From Piliocolobus tephrosceles (lineage: Eukaryota > Chordata > Mammalia > Primates > Cercopithecidae), in contig NC_045434.1 of NCBI RefSeq assembly GCF_002776525.5, positions 192,128,545 through 192,192,544 of the forward strand: 64,000 nucleotides of DNA, written 5' to 3'. Below the pieces are notes generated by a model, which saw only the letters and a list, made by a program, of their open reading frames with translations, was not told the DNA's origin and searched no databases. The translations under genes and the position numbers were made by a program. How positions within the stretch are numbered: position 1 is the stretch's first letter; each line of letters begins with the position of its first letter. Shown one piece after another: positions 10,606 through 21,530 of the stretch.

Positions 10606-13291
10606 CAGAGACGGAAAATAGATAGACTGCTAGCAAGACTAATAAAGAAGAAAAGAGGGAAGAATCAAATAGATGCAATAAAAAATGACAAAGGGGATAC
10701 CACCACTGATCCCGCAGAAATACAGACTACCATCAGAGAATACTGTAAACACCTCTATGCAAGTAAACTAGAAAATCTAGAAGAAATGGATAAATTCCTG
10801 GACACATACACCCTCCCAAGACTAAACCAGGAAGAAGTTGAATCGCTGAATAGACCAATAATAGGTTCTGAAATTGAGGCAACAATTAATATCCTACCAA
10901 CAAAAAAAGTCCAGGACCAGATGGATTCACAGCTGAATTCTACCAGAGGTACAAAGAGGAACTGGTACCATTCCTTCTGAAACTATTTCAATCAATAGAA
11001 AAAGAGAGAATCCTCCCTAACTCATTTTATGGGGCTAGCATCATCCTGATACCAAAGCCTGGTAAAGACACAACGAAAAAAGATAATTTTAGACCAATAT
11101 CCCTGATGAACATCGATGCAAAAATCCTCAATAAAATACTGGCAAACTGAATCCAGTAGCACATCAAAAACCTTATCCACCATGACCAACTGGGCTTCAT
11201 CCCTGGGATGCAAGGCTGGTTCAACATACTCAAATCAATAAATGTAATCCATCATATAAACAGAACCAAAGACAAAAACTACATGATTATCTCAATAGAT
11301 GCAGAAAAGGCCTTCAACAAAATTCAACAGCTCTTCATGCTAAAAACTCTCAATAAACTAGGTGTTGACGGAATGTATCTCAAAATAATAAGAACTACTT
11401 ATGACAAACCCACAGCCAATATCATACTGAATGGGCAAAAACTGGAAGCATTCCCTTTGAAAACTGGCACAAGACAGGGATGTCCTCTCTCACCACTCTT
11501 ATTCAACTTAGTGTTGGAAGTTCTGGTTAGGGCAATCAGGCAAGAGAAAGATATAAAGGGTATTCAATTAGGAAAAGAGGAAGTCAAATAGTCTCTGTTT
11601 GCAGATGACATGATTGTATATTTGGAAAACCCCATTGTCTCAGCCCAAAATCTCCTTAAGCTGATAAGCAACTTCAGCAAAGTCTCAGGATGCAAAATCA
11701 ATGTGCAAAATTCACAAGCATTCCTATACACCAATAGTAGTCAAACAGAGAGCCAAATCATGAGGGAAGTCCCATACACAATGACTACGAAAGAATAAAA
11801 TACCTAGGAATCCAACTTACAAGGGATGTGAAGAACCTCTTCAAGGAGAACTACAAACCACTGCTCAAGGAAATAAAAGAGGACACAAACAAATGGAAGA
11901 ACATTCCATGCTCATGGATAGGAAGAATGAATATCGTGAAAATGGCCATACTGCCCAAAGTAATTTATAGATTCAATGCTATCCCTGTCAAGCTACCCCT
12001 GACTTTCTTCACAGAATTGGAAAAAACTACTTTAAAGTTCATATGGAGCCGAAAAAGAGCCCACATAGCCAAGACAATCCTAAGCAAAAAGAACAAAGTT
12101 GGAGGCATTACGCTACCTGACTTCAAACTATCCTGCAAGGCTACAGTAACCAAAATAGCATGGTACTGGTACCAAAACAGATATATAAACCAATGGGACA
12201 AAACAGAGGCCTCATAAATAATACCACACATCTACAACCATCTGATCTTTGACAAACCTGACAAAAACTATCAACGGGAAAAGGATTCCCTATTTAATAA
12301 ATCGTGCTGGGAAAACTGGCTAGCCATATGTAGAAAGCTGAAACTGGATCCCTTCCTTACTCTGTATACAAAAATTAACTCAAGATGGATTAAAGACTTA
12401 AATGTAAGACCTAACACCATAAAACCCTAGAAGAAAACCTAGGCAATACCATTCAGGACATAGGCATGGGCAAAGACTTCATGACTAAAACACAAAAGCA
12501 ATGGCAACAAAAGCCAAAATTGACAAATGGGATCTAATTAAACTAAAGAGCTTCTGCACAGCAAAAGAAACTGTCATCAGAGTGAACAGGCAACCTACAG
12601 AATGGGAGAAAATTTTTGCAATCTACCCATCTGACAAAGGGCTAATATCCAGAATCTACAAAGAACTTAAACAAATTTACAAGAAAAAAACAACCCCATC
12701 AAAAAGTGGGCAAAGGATATGAACAGACACTTCTCAAAAGAAAAAATGCTCATCATCACTGGTCATCAGAGAAATGCAAATCAAAACCACAATGAGATGC
12801 CATCTCAGGCCAGTTAGAATGGTGATCATTAAAAAGTCAGGAAACAACGGATGCTAGAGAGGATGTGGAGAAACAGGAAGGCTTTTACACTGTTGGTGGG
12901 AGTGTAAATTAATTCAACCATTGTGGAAGACCATGTGGCTATTCCTCAAGGATCTAGAACTAGAAGTACCATTTGACCCAGCGATCCCATTATTGGGTGT
13001 ATACCCAAAGGATTATAAATCATTCTATGATAAAGACACATACACACGTACGTTTATTGTGGCACTATTCACAATAGCAAAGACTTGCAACCAACTCAAA
13101 TCTCCACCAATGATAGACTGGATAAAGAAAATGTGGCACATATACACCATGGAATACTATGCAGCCATAAAACAGGATGAGTCCTTGTCCTTTGCAGGGA
13201 CATGGATGAAGCTAGAAACCACCATTCTCAGCAAACTATCACAAGGACAGAAAACTAAACACCACATGTTCTCACTCATAGGTGGGAATTG
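10606..13291 (+). pseudogene. L1 ORF2 remnant lacking endonuclease
   Basis: ORF2 begins abruptly in the linker before the reverse transcriptase (reading RKIDRLLARLIKKKRGKNQ). The N-terminal endonuclease domain is absent. Reverse-transcriptase blocks follow in several frames: GMQGWFNILKSINVIHHINR, TGTRQGCPLSPLLFN, and the catalytic FADD at 11598-11609, which is preceded by an in-frame TAG at about 11589. The C-terminal region ends in SLIGGN and a stop at 13290-13292. Frame breaks near 11600, 11800, 12220, 12720 and 12910 confirm that it is dead. Confidence 0.9.
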
Positions 13292-13518
13292 AACAACGAG
13301 CACACATGGATGCAGGTTGGGGAACATCACACACTGGGGTTGGTTGGTGGGGTGGGTGGCTAGGGGAGGGATAGCATTAGGAGAAATACCTAATGTAAAT
13401 GATGAATTGATGGGTGCAGCAAACCAACATGGCACATGTATACCTATGTAGCAAACCTGCACGTTGTACACATGTACCCTAGAACTTAAAGTATAATAAT
13501 AACAACAAAAAATAGTCA

Positions 13519-13816
13519 ATGTTGTGCACGGTGGCTCATGCCCATAATCCCAGCACACTGGGAGGCTGAGGTGGGCAGATCATGAGGTCAGGAATTCAAG
13601 ACCAGCCTGGCCAACATGGTAAAACCCTGTCTCTACTGAAAATACAAAAATTAGCTGGGTGTGGTGGCAGACACCTGTAATCCCAGCTACTAGGGAGGCT
13701 GAGGCAGGAGAATTGCTTGAACTTGGGAGGTGGAGCTTGTAGTGAGCCGAAATCACACCCTTGAACCCCAGCCTGGGTGACAGAGCAAGACTCCATCTCG
13801 GGAAAAAAAAAAAAAA
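13519..13816 (+). mobile_element. Alu (AluS-like)
   Basis: Full dimeric Alu in sense orientation, from GGTGGCTCATGCCCATAATC to a right monomer ending CAAGACTCCATCTCGGG and an A-tail. It is flanked by AGTCAATG on both sides, a short target duplication. It landed in the tail of the L1. Confidence 0.95.
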
Positions 13817-13824
13817 AGTCAATG

Positions 13825-14112
13825 CTGGGCACAGTGGCTCATGCCTGTAATCCAAGCACTTTGGGAGGCTGAGGTAGGAGGATCACTTGAGGTCAGGAGT
13901 TCAAGACCAGCTGGGGCAACACAGAGAGACCCCCATCTCTACAAAAAATTTTAAAACATTAGACAGGCATGGTGGCACACACCTGTGGTCCCAGCTACTC
14001 AGGAGGCTAAGGCAGAGAATTTCTTGAGTCCAGGAGTTTGTGAGTGAGCTGTGATCGTGTTACTGCCCTCCGGCGTGGGTGACAGAGCAAGGCCCTGTCT
14101 CATTAAAAATAA
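13825..14112 (+). mobile_element. Alu (AluJ-like)
   Basis: Second dimeric Alu in tandem orientation, more diverged (GCTGGGCACAGTGGCTCATG, CACTTGAGGTCAGGAGTTCA, AAAATTTTAAAACATTAGA). It is the older type, so the AluS before it is the later arrival. Confidence 0.93.
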
Positions 14113-15166
14113 TCGCATTAAAAAATGAAAAAAGTTGGGAGAAAAGTCAAAAAGTTGGGAGAAAAGATACTTTTGTGAGAATCCTTGTCCTTGAAATGCC
14201 GTTGGGTGGAAAGTCAGTTTGTTGCTCTTAACCACTCCTTTTTGACCATGGTGTAGATTAAAGTAAACACAGGCACCTATAGAAATCAGGTGACCTCTCC
14301 AGCCCCCAGGAAGGTTCCTGCCTCCCAAACATCTGCCAGCACCGCTATATCACTCTCTGCAAAAATAAGTAAGCAGGAGGGAACCAGTTTGTGTGGGACC
14401 AGATCCTAAATGGCAAAAAGAATATTGGGAGAATTCTTCAGGCTATCCCCAAAAGGTTAAGAAAAAGAGAATCAGATTCCCAAAAAGGAAATCCAATTAG
14501 AATTAAACAAAGGGAAAGTATACCTATGGGAAACAAAGGGAAAGGGAAAAGGCTTTCATTTTCAGGAATACAAGAAAATATTTACCTTGTGGAAAAGGAA
14601 AGACAAACAAGATATTAAGAAACTTGAAAGTGTCTCCTCAAGCTGATGAAAGAATCCAAGCCAAAGGTTTTTAAATCTTCTATTAAACTCCTTATGATAA
14701 GTCATACCCCAAATTTCAAACATCAGTGAGTGTATTATTTTTTACCCATTCTAGTCCTTCAAAGAGGGTCGGTTGCCATTCAGACTACAAGTGCTCCATT
14801 GTTAACCATGAACCATGTCATTATTCTTTAATTTTCACTGTCAACTTTCCGTAGTCTTATTTCTTAAAGCGATTTTCCACTTTGGTTTCTTCTAGCTTGA
14901 ATTCCGCCAACCTCTCCCCTCAAAAACAAGACAAAACAACTCCAAAACTACTAATTCAACTGTATATATATATCAGTATAGAAAAGTTGGAAAAATACAG
15001 AAATTTCATCAACTAGAAACAACCAAGAATGACATCATAGGGTATTTTCTTTTTATTTATAAATACATGCATCTTTACAGACAGAATGAGGATAAAACAC
15101 AGACAGTTCAGCCTGCAACCTATTAAAAAAAGCTAATGTTTTCTTAAAAACAAGTACAAGAATGCA
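14113..15166. other. No recognised repeat or gene
   Basis: A-rich, low-complexity sequence in places. A 20-base unit (AAAAAGTTGGGAGAAAAGNN) is repeated twice at about 14128-14168. A frame of 75 codons near 14391 has biased lysine/arginine content from purine-rich DNA and no recognisable domain. Confidence 0.5.
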
Positions 15167-16022
15167 TATAAGAATGCTTGTGATTTTTGCACATTGATTT
15201 TGTATCCTGAGACTTTGCTGAAGTTGCTTATCAGCTTAAGGAGATTTTGGGCTGAGGCAATGGGGTTTTCTAAATATACAATCATGTCATCTGCAAACAG
15301 GGACAGTTTGACTTCCTCTTTTCCTAATTGAATACCCTTTATTTCTTTCTCCTGCCTGATTGCCCTGGCCAGAACTTCCAACACTATGTTGAATAGGAGT
15401 GGTGAGAGAGGGCATCCTTGTCTCGTGCCAGTTTTCAAAGGGAATGCTTCCAGATTTTGCCCATTCAGTATGATATTGGCTGTGGGTTTGTCATAAATAG
15501 CTCTTATTATTTTGAGGTACATTCCATCAATACCAAATTTATTGAGAGTTTTTAGCATGAAGCGCTGTTGAATTTTGTCAAAGGCCTTTTCTGCATCTAT
15601 TGAGATAATCATGTAGTTTTTGTCTTTGGTTCTGTTTATATGATGGATTACATTTATTGATTTGAGTATGTTGAACCAGCCTTGCATCCCAGGGATGAAG
15701 CCCACTTGATCGTGGTGGATAAGCTTTTTGATGTGCTGCTGGATTTGGTTTGCCAGTATTTTATAGAGGATTTTTGCATTGATGTTCATCAGGGATATTG
15801 GTCTAAAATTCTCTTTTTTCATTGTGTCTCTGCCAGGCTTTGTTATCAGGATGATGCTGGCCTCATAAAATGAGTTAGGGAGGATTCTCTCTTTTTCTAT
15901 TGATTGGAATAGTTTCAGAAGGAATGGTACCAGTTCCTCCTTGTATCTCTGGTAGAATTTGGCTGTGAATCTGTCTGGTCCTGAACTTTTTTTGTTGGTA
16001 GGCTATTAATTATTGTCTCAAT
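15167..16022 (-). mobile_element. L1 reverse-transcriptase fragment without ends
   Basis: Antisense L1 ORF2 covering only the reverse-transcriptase core. Read on the minus strand, one open frame of 229 codons (15133-15822) contains FRPISLMNINAKILYKILAN, HHDQVGFIPGMQGW, TGTRQGCPLSPLLFN and FADDMIVYLENP (catalytic aspartates at about 15286-15297). The sequence stops abruptly on both sides with no L1 3'UTR and no poly-A, unlike a normal L1 insertion. The last codons of the frame are flanking DNA. It looks younger than neighbouring L1M copies. Confidence 0.9.
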
Positions 16023-16208
16023 GTCACTTGGAAGAAAGAAAATGGAAACCTTAGATTTCTAAGTGGTGGGGTCCAGATGCTCTAAACGAGTTTTCAATGT
16101 TTTGTTTCTAAAATAAAGTATTTGGTTATGAGCAGACAGGCGGGTGAAGCCCTGGGGGTGGTGAGTGCGTAGGGGTGGTGTCAGGTCAGGACATTGTGAT
16201 GCTCCCAG

Positions 16209-16217
16209 TATATAAGG
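16209..16217 (+). promoter_or_regulatory. TATA-like box upstream of CD24 retrocopy
   Basis: TATATAAGG lies about 97 bases before the first conserved ATG of the CD24-like sequence. It is a good TATA match by sequence alone; no other promoter evidence is visible. Confidence 0.3.
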
Positions 16218-17247
16218 CCAGACTTGGCCATTGCACTTGCTACGTTGCTTGCACCTGCCTACCTGCAGCCCATGGATCTCCTGAGCACGACCAGACCGAC
16301 CCACAGAGCTGAGATGGGAGGAAGCATGTTGGCCAGGCTGGGGCAGGGGCTGCTGGTTCTGGGACTGTTGCTACCTCTGCAGACAGCTGCCGAGACAACC
16401 GTGCAAGCTGCCACTGCGGTGTCAGCGTCCTGCAATCTTCAGCTGGTGTCCTCATCTTGTCTCTCTCCCTTGTTCTTCATCTCTATTGTTGAGACTCAGG
16501 CTGAGCGACAGCACTTCCCCAACTCACCTTTTCAAACCCAACCCACAAGGCATCTCAAGGAAAAACGATGATAAGAGGGCTTCATCAAATCTACCAATGC
16601 CACCCCATATCTTTTTGAAATGGGCAATGTTGCAAAGCCCACATTTCACTCTTTTGAAGAGCATCAGGAGAGCTTGACTTGTTGACAGGTGCCGACATGA
16701 AATCAGCTGGAGTTTCGCATGCAAGGTGAAATGGACAGATAACAGCCACAATTAGTGAAAGACATGGTTTCATTAAATGGGGCTTAAGAAATATAGACTC
16801 TCAAAACTCCACCTTGAAAGGAATTGATTTCACCTTGATCTAGAGAAAAAGGATGGGATGTGGAATGGAGATTGTTTTCATTTTGATTCATCAAATCTGT
16901 AAGACCATAAAAATGATTATATAATATAAAAAGTTGCCACGACTCTCTTCTTATACTCTGGAAGGAACTTCTGGTTACTGTAAATTAGTACTAATTTAAT
17001 GCAGTGTACTCTAAAGTTTTACACTGTTAAGCTTTCACTGTTTTCTTGGGGATGGCTCTTTCCTCTGGGGTTTGGAATTTAACATTGCATTTGATTTGTA
17101 TGGAGTAATTGCCACTAGGCAGAGCAAGGATGGATTGGGATCTACCCCCAGTCTGAGGGTAATGAGTAAAATCTTGATTATAGCTTTATAAAGGCACATG
17201 GTAGGCACTTCCCATCACACATTCCCACCCAATCAGAGTGCCAGATT

Positions 17248-17266
17248 TGTGTGTGTGTGTGTGTGT
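17248..17266. repeat. (TG)n short microsatellite
   Basis: A TG run next to the tail of the Alu at 17267, inside the CD24 retrocopy. Confidence 0.85.
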
Positions 17267-17550
17267 TTTCTTTTTAAGACAGGGTATCGCTCTGTCACCC
17301 AGGATGAGTGCAGTGGTGTGATCACGATTCACTGCAACCTCATGGGCTCAAGCAATCCTCCCACCTCAGCCTGCTGACCAGCTGGGACCATAGGTGTCCG
17401 CCACTATGTCTGGCTAATCTTTTTGCTTTTTGTAGAGATGGGGTCTCCCTCTGTTTCCCAGGCTGGTCTCAAACTCCTGGACTCAAGGGATCCTCCCACT
17501 TCAGCTTCCAGCAGTGCTGGGATTACAGGTGTGAGTCACTTTGCCCAGTC
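17267..17550 (-). mobile_element. Alu (AluJ-like) inside CD24 retrocopy
   Basis: Antisense dimeric Alu from TTTTAAGACAGGGTATCGCT to GGGATTACAGGTGTGAGTCA. It is flanked by CCAGATTT (17241) and CCAGATTC (17550), a short target duplication. It interrupts CD24-like 3'UTR sequence, so it is younger than the retrocopy. Confidence 0.93.
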
Positions 17551-17795
17551 CAGATTCATTTAACTACAATATTTAACCTGGTTACAAATAGAAGAGTGTT
17601 GACTTCAATGAATCTTAAAATGTTGCTTTTATGGACAGACAGATGGGACCCTGTCTTCCCTCAACCATGCCAATGAGACTCAGTCTCCCATGGAGATGTG
17701 AGGTGCTTTTTCTTTTTATTTCTTGGAGAAGTGAGACTTGCTCTAAATGTCATCTCTAGGAACAGGGTTTGACCTGCAATATTTGTTTTACCAAG

Positions 17796-18151
17796 TGTAT
17801 TAGTCTGTTCTCATGCTGCTAATAAAGACATACCTGAGACTGGGTGATTTATAAAGGAGAGATTTAATTGACTCATAGTTCCACATGGCTGGGGAGGCCT
17901 CACAATCATGGCTGAAGGCAAAGGAGGAGCAAACTCACGTCTTACATGACAGTAGGCAAGAGAACATGTGCAGGGAAATTACCCTTTATAAAACCATCAG
18001 ATCCTGTGGGACTTATTCAGTCCCACAGCATGGGAAAGACCCGCCTCCATGATTCAATTACTTCCTACCACGTCCCTCCCGCAACATGTGGGAATTATGG
18101 GACCTACAAATCAAGATGAGATTTGGGTGAGGACACAGCTCAACCACATCA
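17796..18151 (-). mobile_element. Solo THE1 (MaLR) LTR
   Basis: A 356-bp LTR in antisense, from TGTATTAGTCTGTTCTCATG to CAACCACATCA. It matches the THE1 class in length and sequence (for example CCTGAGACTGGGTGATTTAT). Flanks are CCAAG (17791) and CCAAA (18152), a 5-bp duplication with one change. No internal retroviral sequence is present, so it is a solo LTR. Confidence 0.93.
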
Positions 18152-18530
18152 CCAAATGAAGGCCTTGGTGGGAGCCCTGAGGGTCTCCCTGGGTGGCAAT
18201 TGCTTTAGCCAGGTGGGGCTTCCCAGGTTTTAGCTGTAGGGTTGGCCGGGCAGCCCACAGTACTCCGAGACACCAAAACAAAATTGTGTATGTGTGTGTT
18301 TTTCTTCTTCTAATTCATGGGGTTGTGATCTCAAATGCTGCTCACAATCTTTTTTCCACAAACCTCAAATCTACCAGTCCTTCAACCAGTCTTTTGGGGG
18401 GCTTTGCTAAGTTCCAGGTGGTGGGAAGGATTTTCATACTTACTTCTTTTCAAAGGAATGAATGGTAGAATTTCAGAAATTGGGCCCAGGCAGTGGAGAT
18501 AGTAAAGTGGAATTAGTTAGATTCAATTTT
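18152..18530. other. No recognised feature
   Basis: Unassigned sequence between the THE1 LTR and a MIR; no gene-like frame. Confidence 0.5.
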
Positions 18531-18534
18531 AGGC

Positions 18535-18745
18535 TTTCAGGCTGTCAGGCCTGGGTTCAATTCTGGCTGCACTAAATATTAGGGGATGGCCTTGGGGAAG
18601 TCATTTTGCCTCTATTTGCTCCAATCCCACCCTGTGGAAGATCACAATAATAGAACATATCTTGTTGGGCCATTGTGAAAGTTAAATGAGATACATGTTA
18701 AGTGCTTATCACCATCCTGACACATAGTTAGTGCTCCTTAATTTC
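18535..18745 (+). mobile_element. MIR SINE
   Basis: Sense MIR: CAGGCCTGGGTTCAATTCTG, GCCTTGGGGAAGTCATTTTG, GTTAAATGAGATACATG and CACATAGTTAGTGCTCCTTA in order. Confidence 0.85.
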
Positions 18746-18889
18746 TGTCTTCCATTCCCTCTTAATTCTTCAGCTCCGCTATGATATCCCTAAGGCCTGG
18801 GGCTGGCCTTGTTCACTCCAAGGTCCATTACCACCATCTGGGGAAGGGTTGCAGGTATGGAATATGGAGTTTGAGCCAAAGGAGGCAGG

Positions 18890-19115
18890 AAGGAACAGTT
18901 ATAGAGAGTCAACCATGTGCCTGACCCTGTGTGAAGCGTTTTTAAATGAGTCCTCTCTCTTAACCATCACAGTGCAATGGAGCTTTCTTTATCCCATTTT
19001 GCAGATAAGGAAGTGGAGGCTCAGGGAGGGTTAAGTCTCCCAAGGTCTCATTGCTGCTAAGAGCCAGTGCCAGGACTTGAGCCCAAGTCTCTGACAAGAG
19101 AGACCCGGTGATTTT
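18890..19115 (-). mobile_element. MIR SINE
   Basis: Antisense MIR: CCATGTGCCTGACCCTGTGT, TCCCATTTTGCAGATAAGGA, GGCTCAGGGAGGGTTAAG, and GACTTGAGCCCAAGTCTCTG. Confidence 0.85.
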
Positions 19116-19274
19116 TAGAACCCAACGTTTCCAGGGGAGCTTGGAAACAAGTGGAAGGATCAGCTGTGACAATCTGTGTGCCAGGGTTGGGTACTTGCTC
19201 AGTGTCAAGGCAGGTGGGAAGCAGGTGGAGCCAGCCAGGCAGGCTGGGCCCAAGCACCCAGGGTTTTTGAATGT

Positions 19275-19445
19275 ATGTCATGTATCTCAGTTCTGCCTCC
19301 ACGGACTGTTGTACAAGTTACCTCACTTCTCCATGCCTGTGTCTTCCTCTGGTTTTGATTTTCAAGACCATTTCTCCATGTTAGAGTTTTCATGAAAATC
19401 AAATTACAGCCTCTGGCGCTGTGGTCGGCACAGGGAAGGCGCAGA
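19275..19445 (+). mobile_element. Degraded MIR
   Basis: A sense MIR-like stretch (ACAAGTTACCTCACTTCTCC, ATGAAAATCAAATTACAG, GTGGTCGGCACAGGGAAGG), much decayed. Confidence 0.5.
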
Positions 19446-19659
19446 ATTGGCATGCATGTTTTATAGGGCAGGAAGCTGGTGGGTGAGCATGGCTTTTCAT
19501 GGCAGTCTCTGCCCGAGATGGAGTCGGCTGCTCTGTGAGGACATCACTCAACACACAGAAACCCAAATGTCCTGGCCGTATTCCCACCTGAATAATGATG
19601 CATCCCCGCAGCAGTTTCAGGAAGACAGTAACAGTATGGTGTCTGCTGTGGCACCACAG

Positions 19660-19880
19660 GCAGCTGCTCAGAGGGACCTGGGTTCAAACCCTGGCCTTAC
19701 CCAAGACAATCTCCCCACCACCTGCCGAGCCCCTTATTTGTACCAGGCCTGAGGTTGGCAGGTTGCTATTGTCCCCATGTACAGATCAGGAAGCTGAGGC
19801 ACAAACCAGTGGGCTGACTTGCCCAGTGCTGCTTTGCAATTCAGTGCTGGAGTTGGGATTGGGCCCTGGCCGGGAGACCC
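19660..19880 (-). mobile_element. Degraded MIR
   Basis: Antisense MIR core in 19760-19870 (CCCCATGTACAGATCAGGAA, GCTGAGGCACAAACCAG, CTTGCCCAGTGCTGC). A sense-like scrap (GACCTGGGTTCAAACCCTGG) precedes it at about 19675. Confidence 0.6.
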
Positions 19881-19909
19881 AGAAGAAGTCAGAGGAGCTT
19901 TGACAACAG

Positions 19910-20140
19910 GCTTTGGTTGAACACTGTTAAGCTCTTGCTATGTCAGGTACTCTGTGAGCCTTGCCTGTGTTACATTGCAGTTTCACAACACACCTACGAG
20001 GCAAGTTTGTTATTATCCTTATTTTATAGATGAGAACATTGAGGCACAGAGGAGTTAAACAATTTGTTCCAGGTTACACTGCCATTAGCAGCAGCGCTGT
20101 GATTTGAGTGCGGGCTGCCCAGTCCCAGAGCACACAGCTC
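19910..20140 (-). mobile_element. MIR SINE
   Basis: Antisense MIR with clear core: CTATGTCAGGTACTCTGTG, TTATTTTATAGATGAGAACA, TTGAGGCACAGAGGAGTTAA and a GTGATTTGAGTGCGGGCTG end. Confidence 0.88.
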
Positions 20141-20214
20141 CTCACCTGTACTCTTTCCTCTCCCTGAGGCTCTGTAGCCCATTACAGCCCATGAAGTCCA
20201 TTTGACACATGCAG

Positions 20215-20350
20215 GTTCTTGCTGGATTCCCCAGAGGCTGATTTTACCACTGCCTATGAACCACTCAAGGGCAATGTCTATCTCATTCATTTCTGTGTCC
20301 CAGTGCCCTGTGCAGGGCCTGGCACATAGCAGGTGCATGATTCTTGAGTA
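20215..20350 (+). mobile_element. LINE-2 3' end fragment
   Basis: Sense L2 terminal region: TTTCTGTGTCCCAGTGCCCT, AGGGCCTGGCACATAGCAGG, TGCATGATTCTTGAG. Confidence 0.75.
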
Positions 20351-21419
20351 GAGACCCACTGCCATCCCTTGCCCATCCCTGTCTGCCCCAGCATCACTGG
20401 GGCACCAGTGCACTGAGTTCGATAACTGTGCAGCTTTTCCAGCCCTGAGTATGGCCTCTGTCAGATGGGTGAGGCTCTGCTCTAGTGACCACAGTAGTGG
20501 CTTAAACAACAAAGGGCCATTTCTTGCTTATGCTGCCTGTTCACTGTGGGCCAGTGGAGGAGGCTGTCCCCATTATGGTCACCCAGGGACCATGGGTAAC
20601 AGAGCAGCTACCGTCTCACGTGTGTGCCAGAGGGATATGAGCTCTGGAGGGTCTCACTCCAGCAATCAAATGCCAGATCTGGAAGTAACAGTAACATTCC
20701 TGCTCATGATTCACTGGCCAGCATCAGGTCCATGAACGTGCCCAACCAGAGCACCAGGATGCCATCCTACCATGTGCCCAGAGGAGGGCAAGGTTGGAAA
20801 TATTTTGAGAGTAGCAACAATGACTACTAAGGCACCAAAGGACGCTGCCCCAGCCTCTCCTGTCTGTCCTCCTCTCCCCACATTCTGGCCTAGTCCCAGT
20901 TGTTCACAATTTATACCCCCCACCCCTGATATAATCCCAGTAGCTGGGAAGGTAGAATTATCTGAGACTGAGGCTCAGAGCACCTGAATGACTTGCCTAA
21001 GGTCTCGGAGCTTGGAGAGTTTATCCAGATGAAAACATAGATCTGTCTGGTTCTAGAGCTGATGGGTCCTCCTCTCCCTGAGTCGTGGTGCCCCTTAAAA
21101 CTATCAGAAAATCTACAAGGTTGGAATGAGACACTATGGGGCAGACAGGGGCCACAGACCACAGTGATCCAGGGAACAGGGGAGGGTCCCAAGAGGGGTT
21201 GTGTCCTAACGGTGGGCAGAATATGAGGGCTGGAGAGAGCGAAGGGCCAGCAGGTGCCAGGCAGAGGCCCCAGGGAATGAGGGAGCCTGGAGAAGACGGC
21301 CTGGCTGGTCGAATGTGGGAGGAAGGGGAGAGGAGGAGAGAGGGGGAAGGCAGGGGAAGTGCGAGAGAGAGTGGATCTAGCCAGGTGTGGATATGGGCTG
21401 ATGCTCTGCAGGCCTAGAA
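20351..21419. other. Mostly unique, small MIR remnant
   Basis: A decayed antisense MIR scrap lies at about 20940-21010 (GAGACTGAGGCTCAGAGCAC). Around 20480-20830 there may be a decayed DNA transposon (AGTGGCTTAAACAACAAAGG), not assigned. 21180-21380 is strongly purine-rich. No gene-like frame. Confidence 0.4.
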
Positions 21420-21530
21420 ACACTGGGAACTTTGTTAAACTCCAGCTTCTGATGACCTAGGGCTGGGTGGGGCTGAGTCTGCATTTCTAATAAGAGTAAG
21501 GTGATGTCCATGAGTATTCAGACTACAGAG
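21420..21530. mobile_element. MER5-like DNA transposon fragment
   Basis: The sequence CTTTGTTAAACTCCAGCTTC followed by GGGTGGGGCTGAGTCTGCATTTCTAATAA (in two blocks) resembles the MER5 (hAT-Charlie) non-autonomous element. Short and diverged. Confidence 0.5.

Larger units (their letters stand above)
8671..13511 (+). mobile_element. Near-full-length L1PA with internal deletion
   Basis: Sense primate LINE-1 with the 5' end (CAAGATGGCCGAATAGGAAC at about 8684), a 5'UTR, ORF1 remains, ORF2 remains, a 3'UTR and an A-rich tail ending near 13511. An intact L1 is about 6 kb; this one is about 4.84 kb. The missing part is the ORF1 end, the inter-ORF spacer and the ORF2 endonuclease region, lost at a junction near 10605. 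Many stops and frameshifts make it inactive. A possible diverged target duplication (TTGTCAAGG before, TAGTCAATG after) is weak because an Alu sits at the 3' end. Confidence 0.93.
16290..17650 (+). pseudogene. CD24P: CD24 processed pseudogene (retrocopy)
   Basis: CD24 is a small GPI-anchored mucin-like surface glycoprotein. The frame from 16314 reads MGGSMLARLGQGLLVLGLLL, closely matching the CD24 signal peptide, then PLQTAAETT at the start of the mature peptide. Most of the serine/threonine-rich mature domain is deleted. The GPI-signal region is frameshifted and the normal stop is lost, so the frame runs to 16571. Homology continues without an intron into the long CD24 3'UTR, for example GGAAAAACGATGATAAGAGG, CAGCTGGAGTTTCGCATGCA, GGATGTGGAATGGAGATTG and AATTTAATGCAGTGTACTC. 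The segment is split by an Alu (17267-17550) and resumes to about 17650. The poly-A tail is not seen. It was recognised by memory of the gene, not by alignment. Confidence 0.82.

Noticed and set aside
10582..13292. Several open frames of 70-130 codons that look like protein-coding genes
   Set aside because: They are consecutive broken pieces of L1 ORF2 in different frames, not separate genes.
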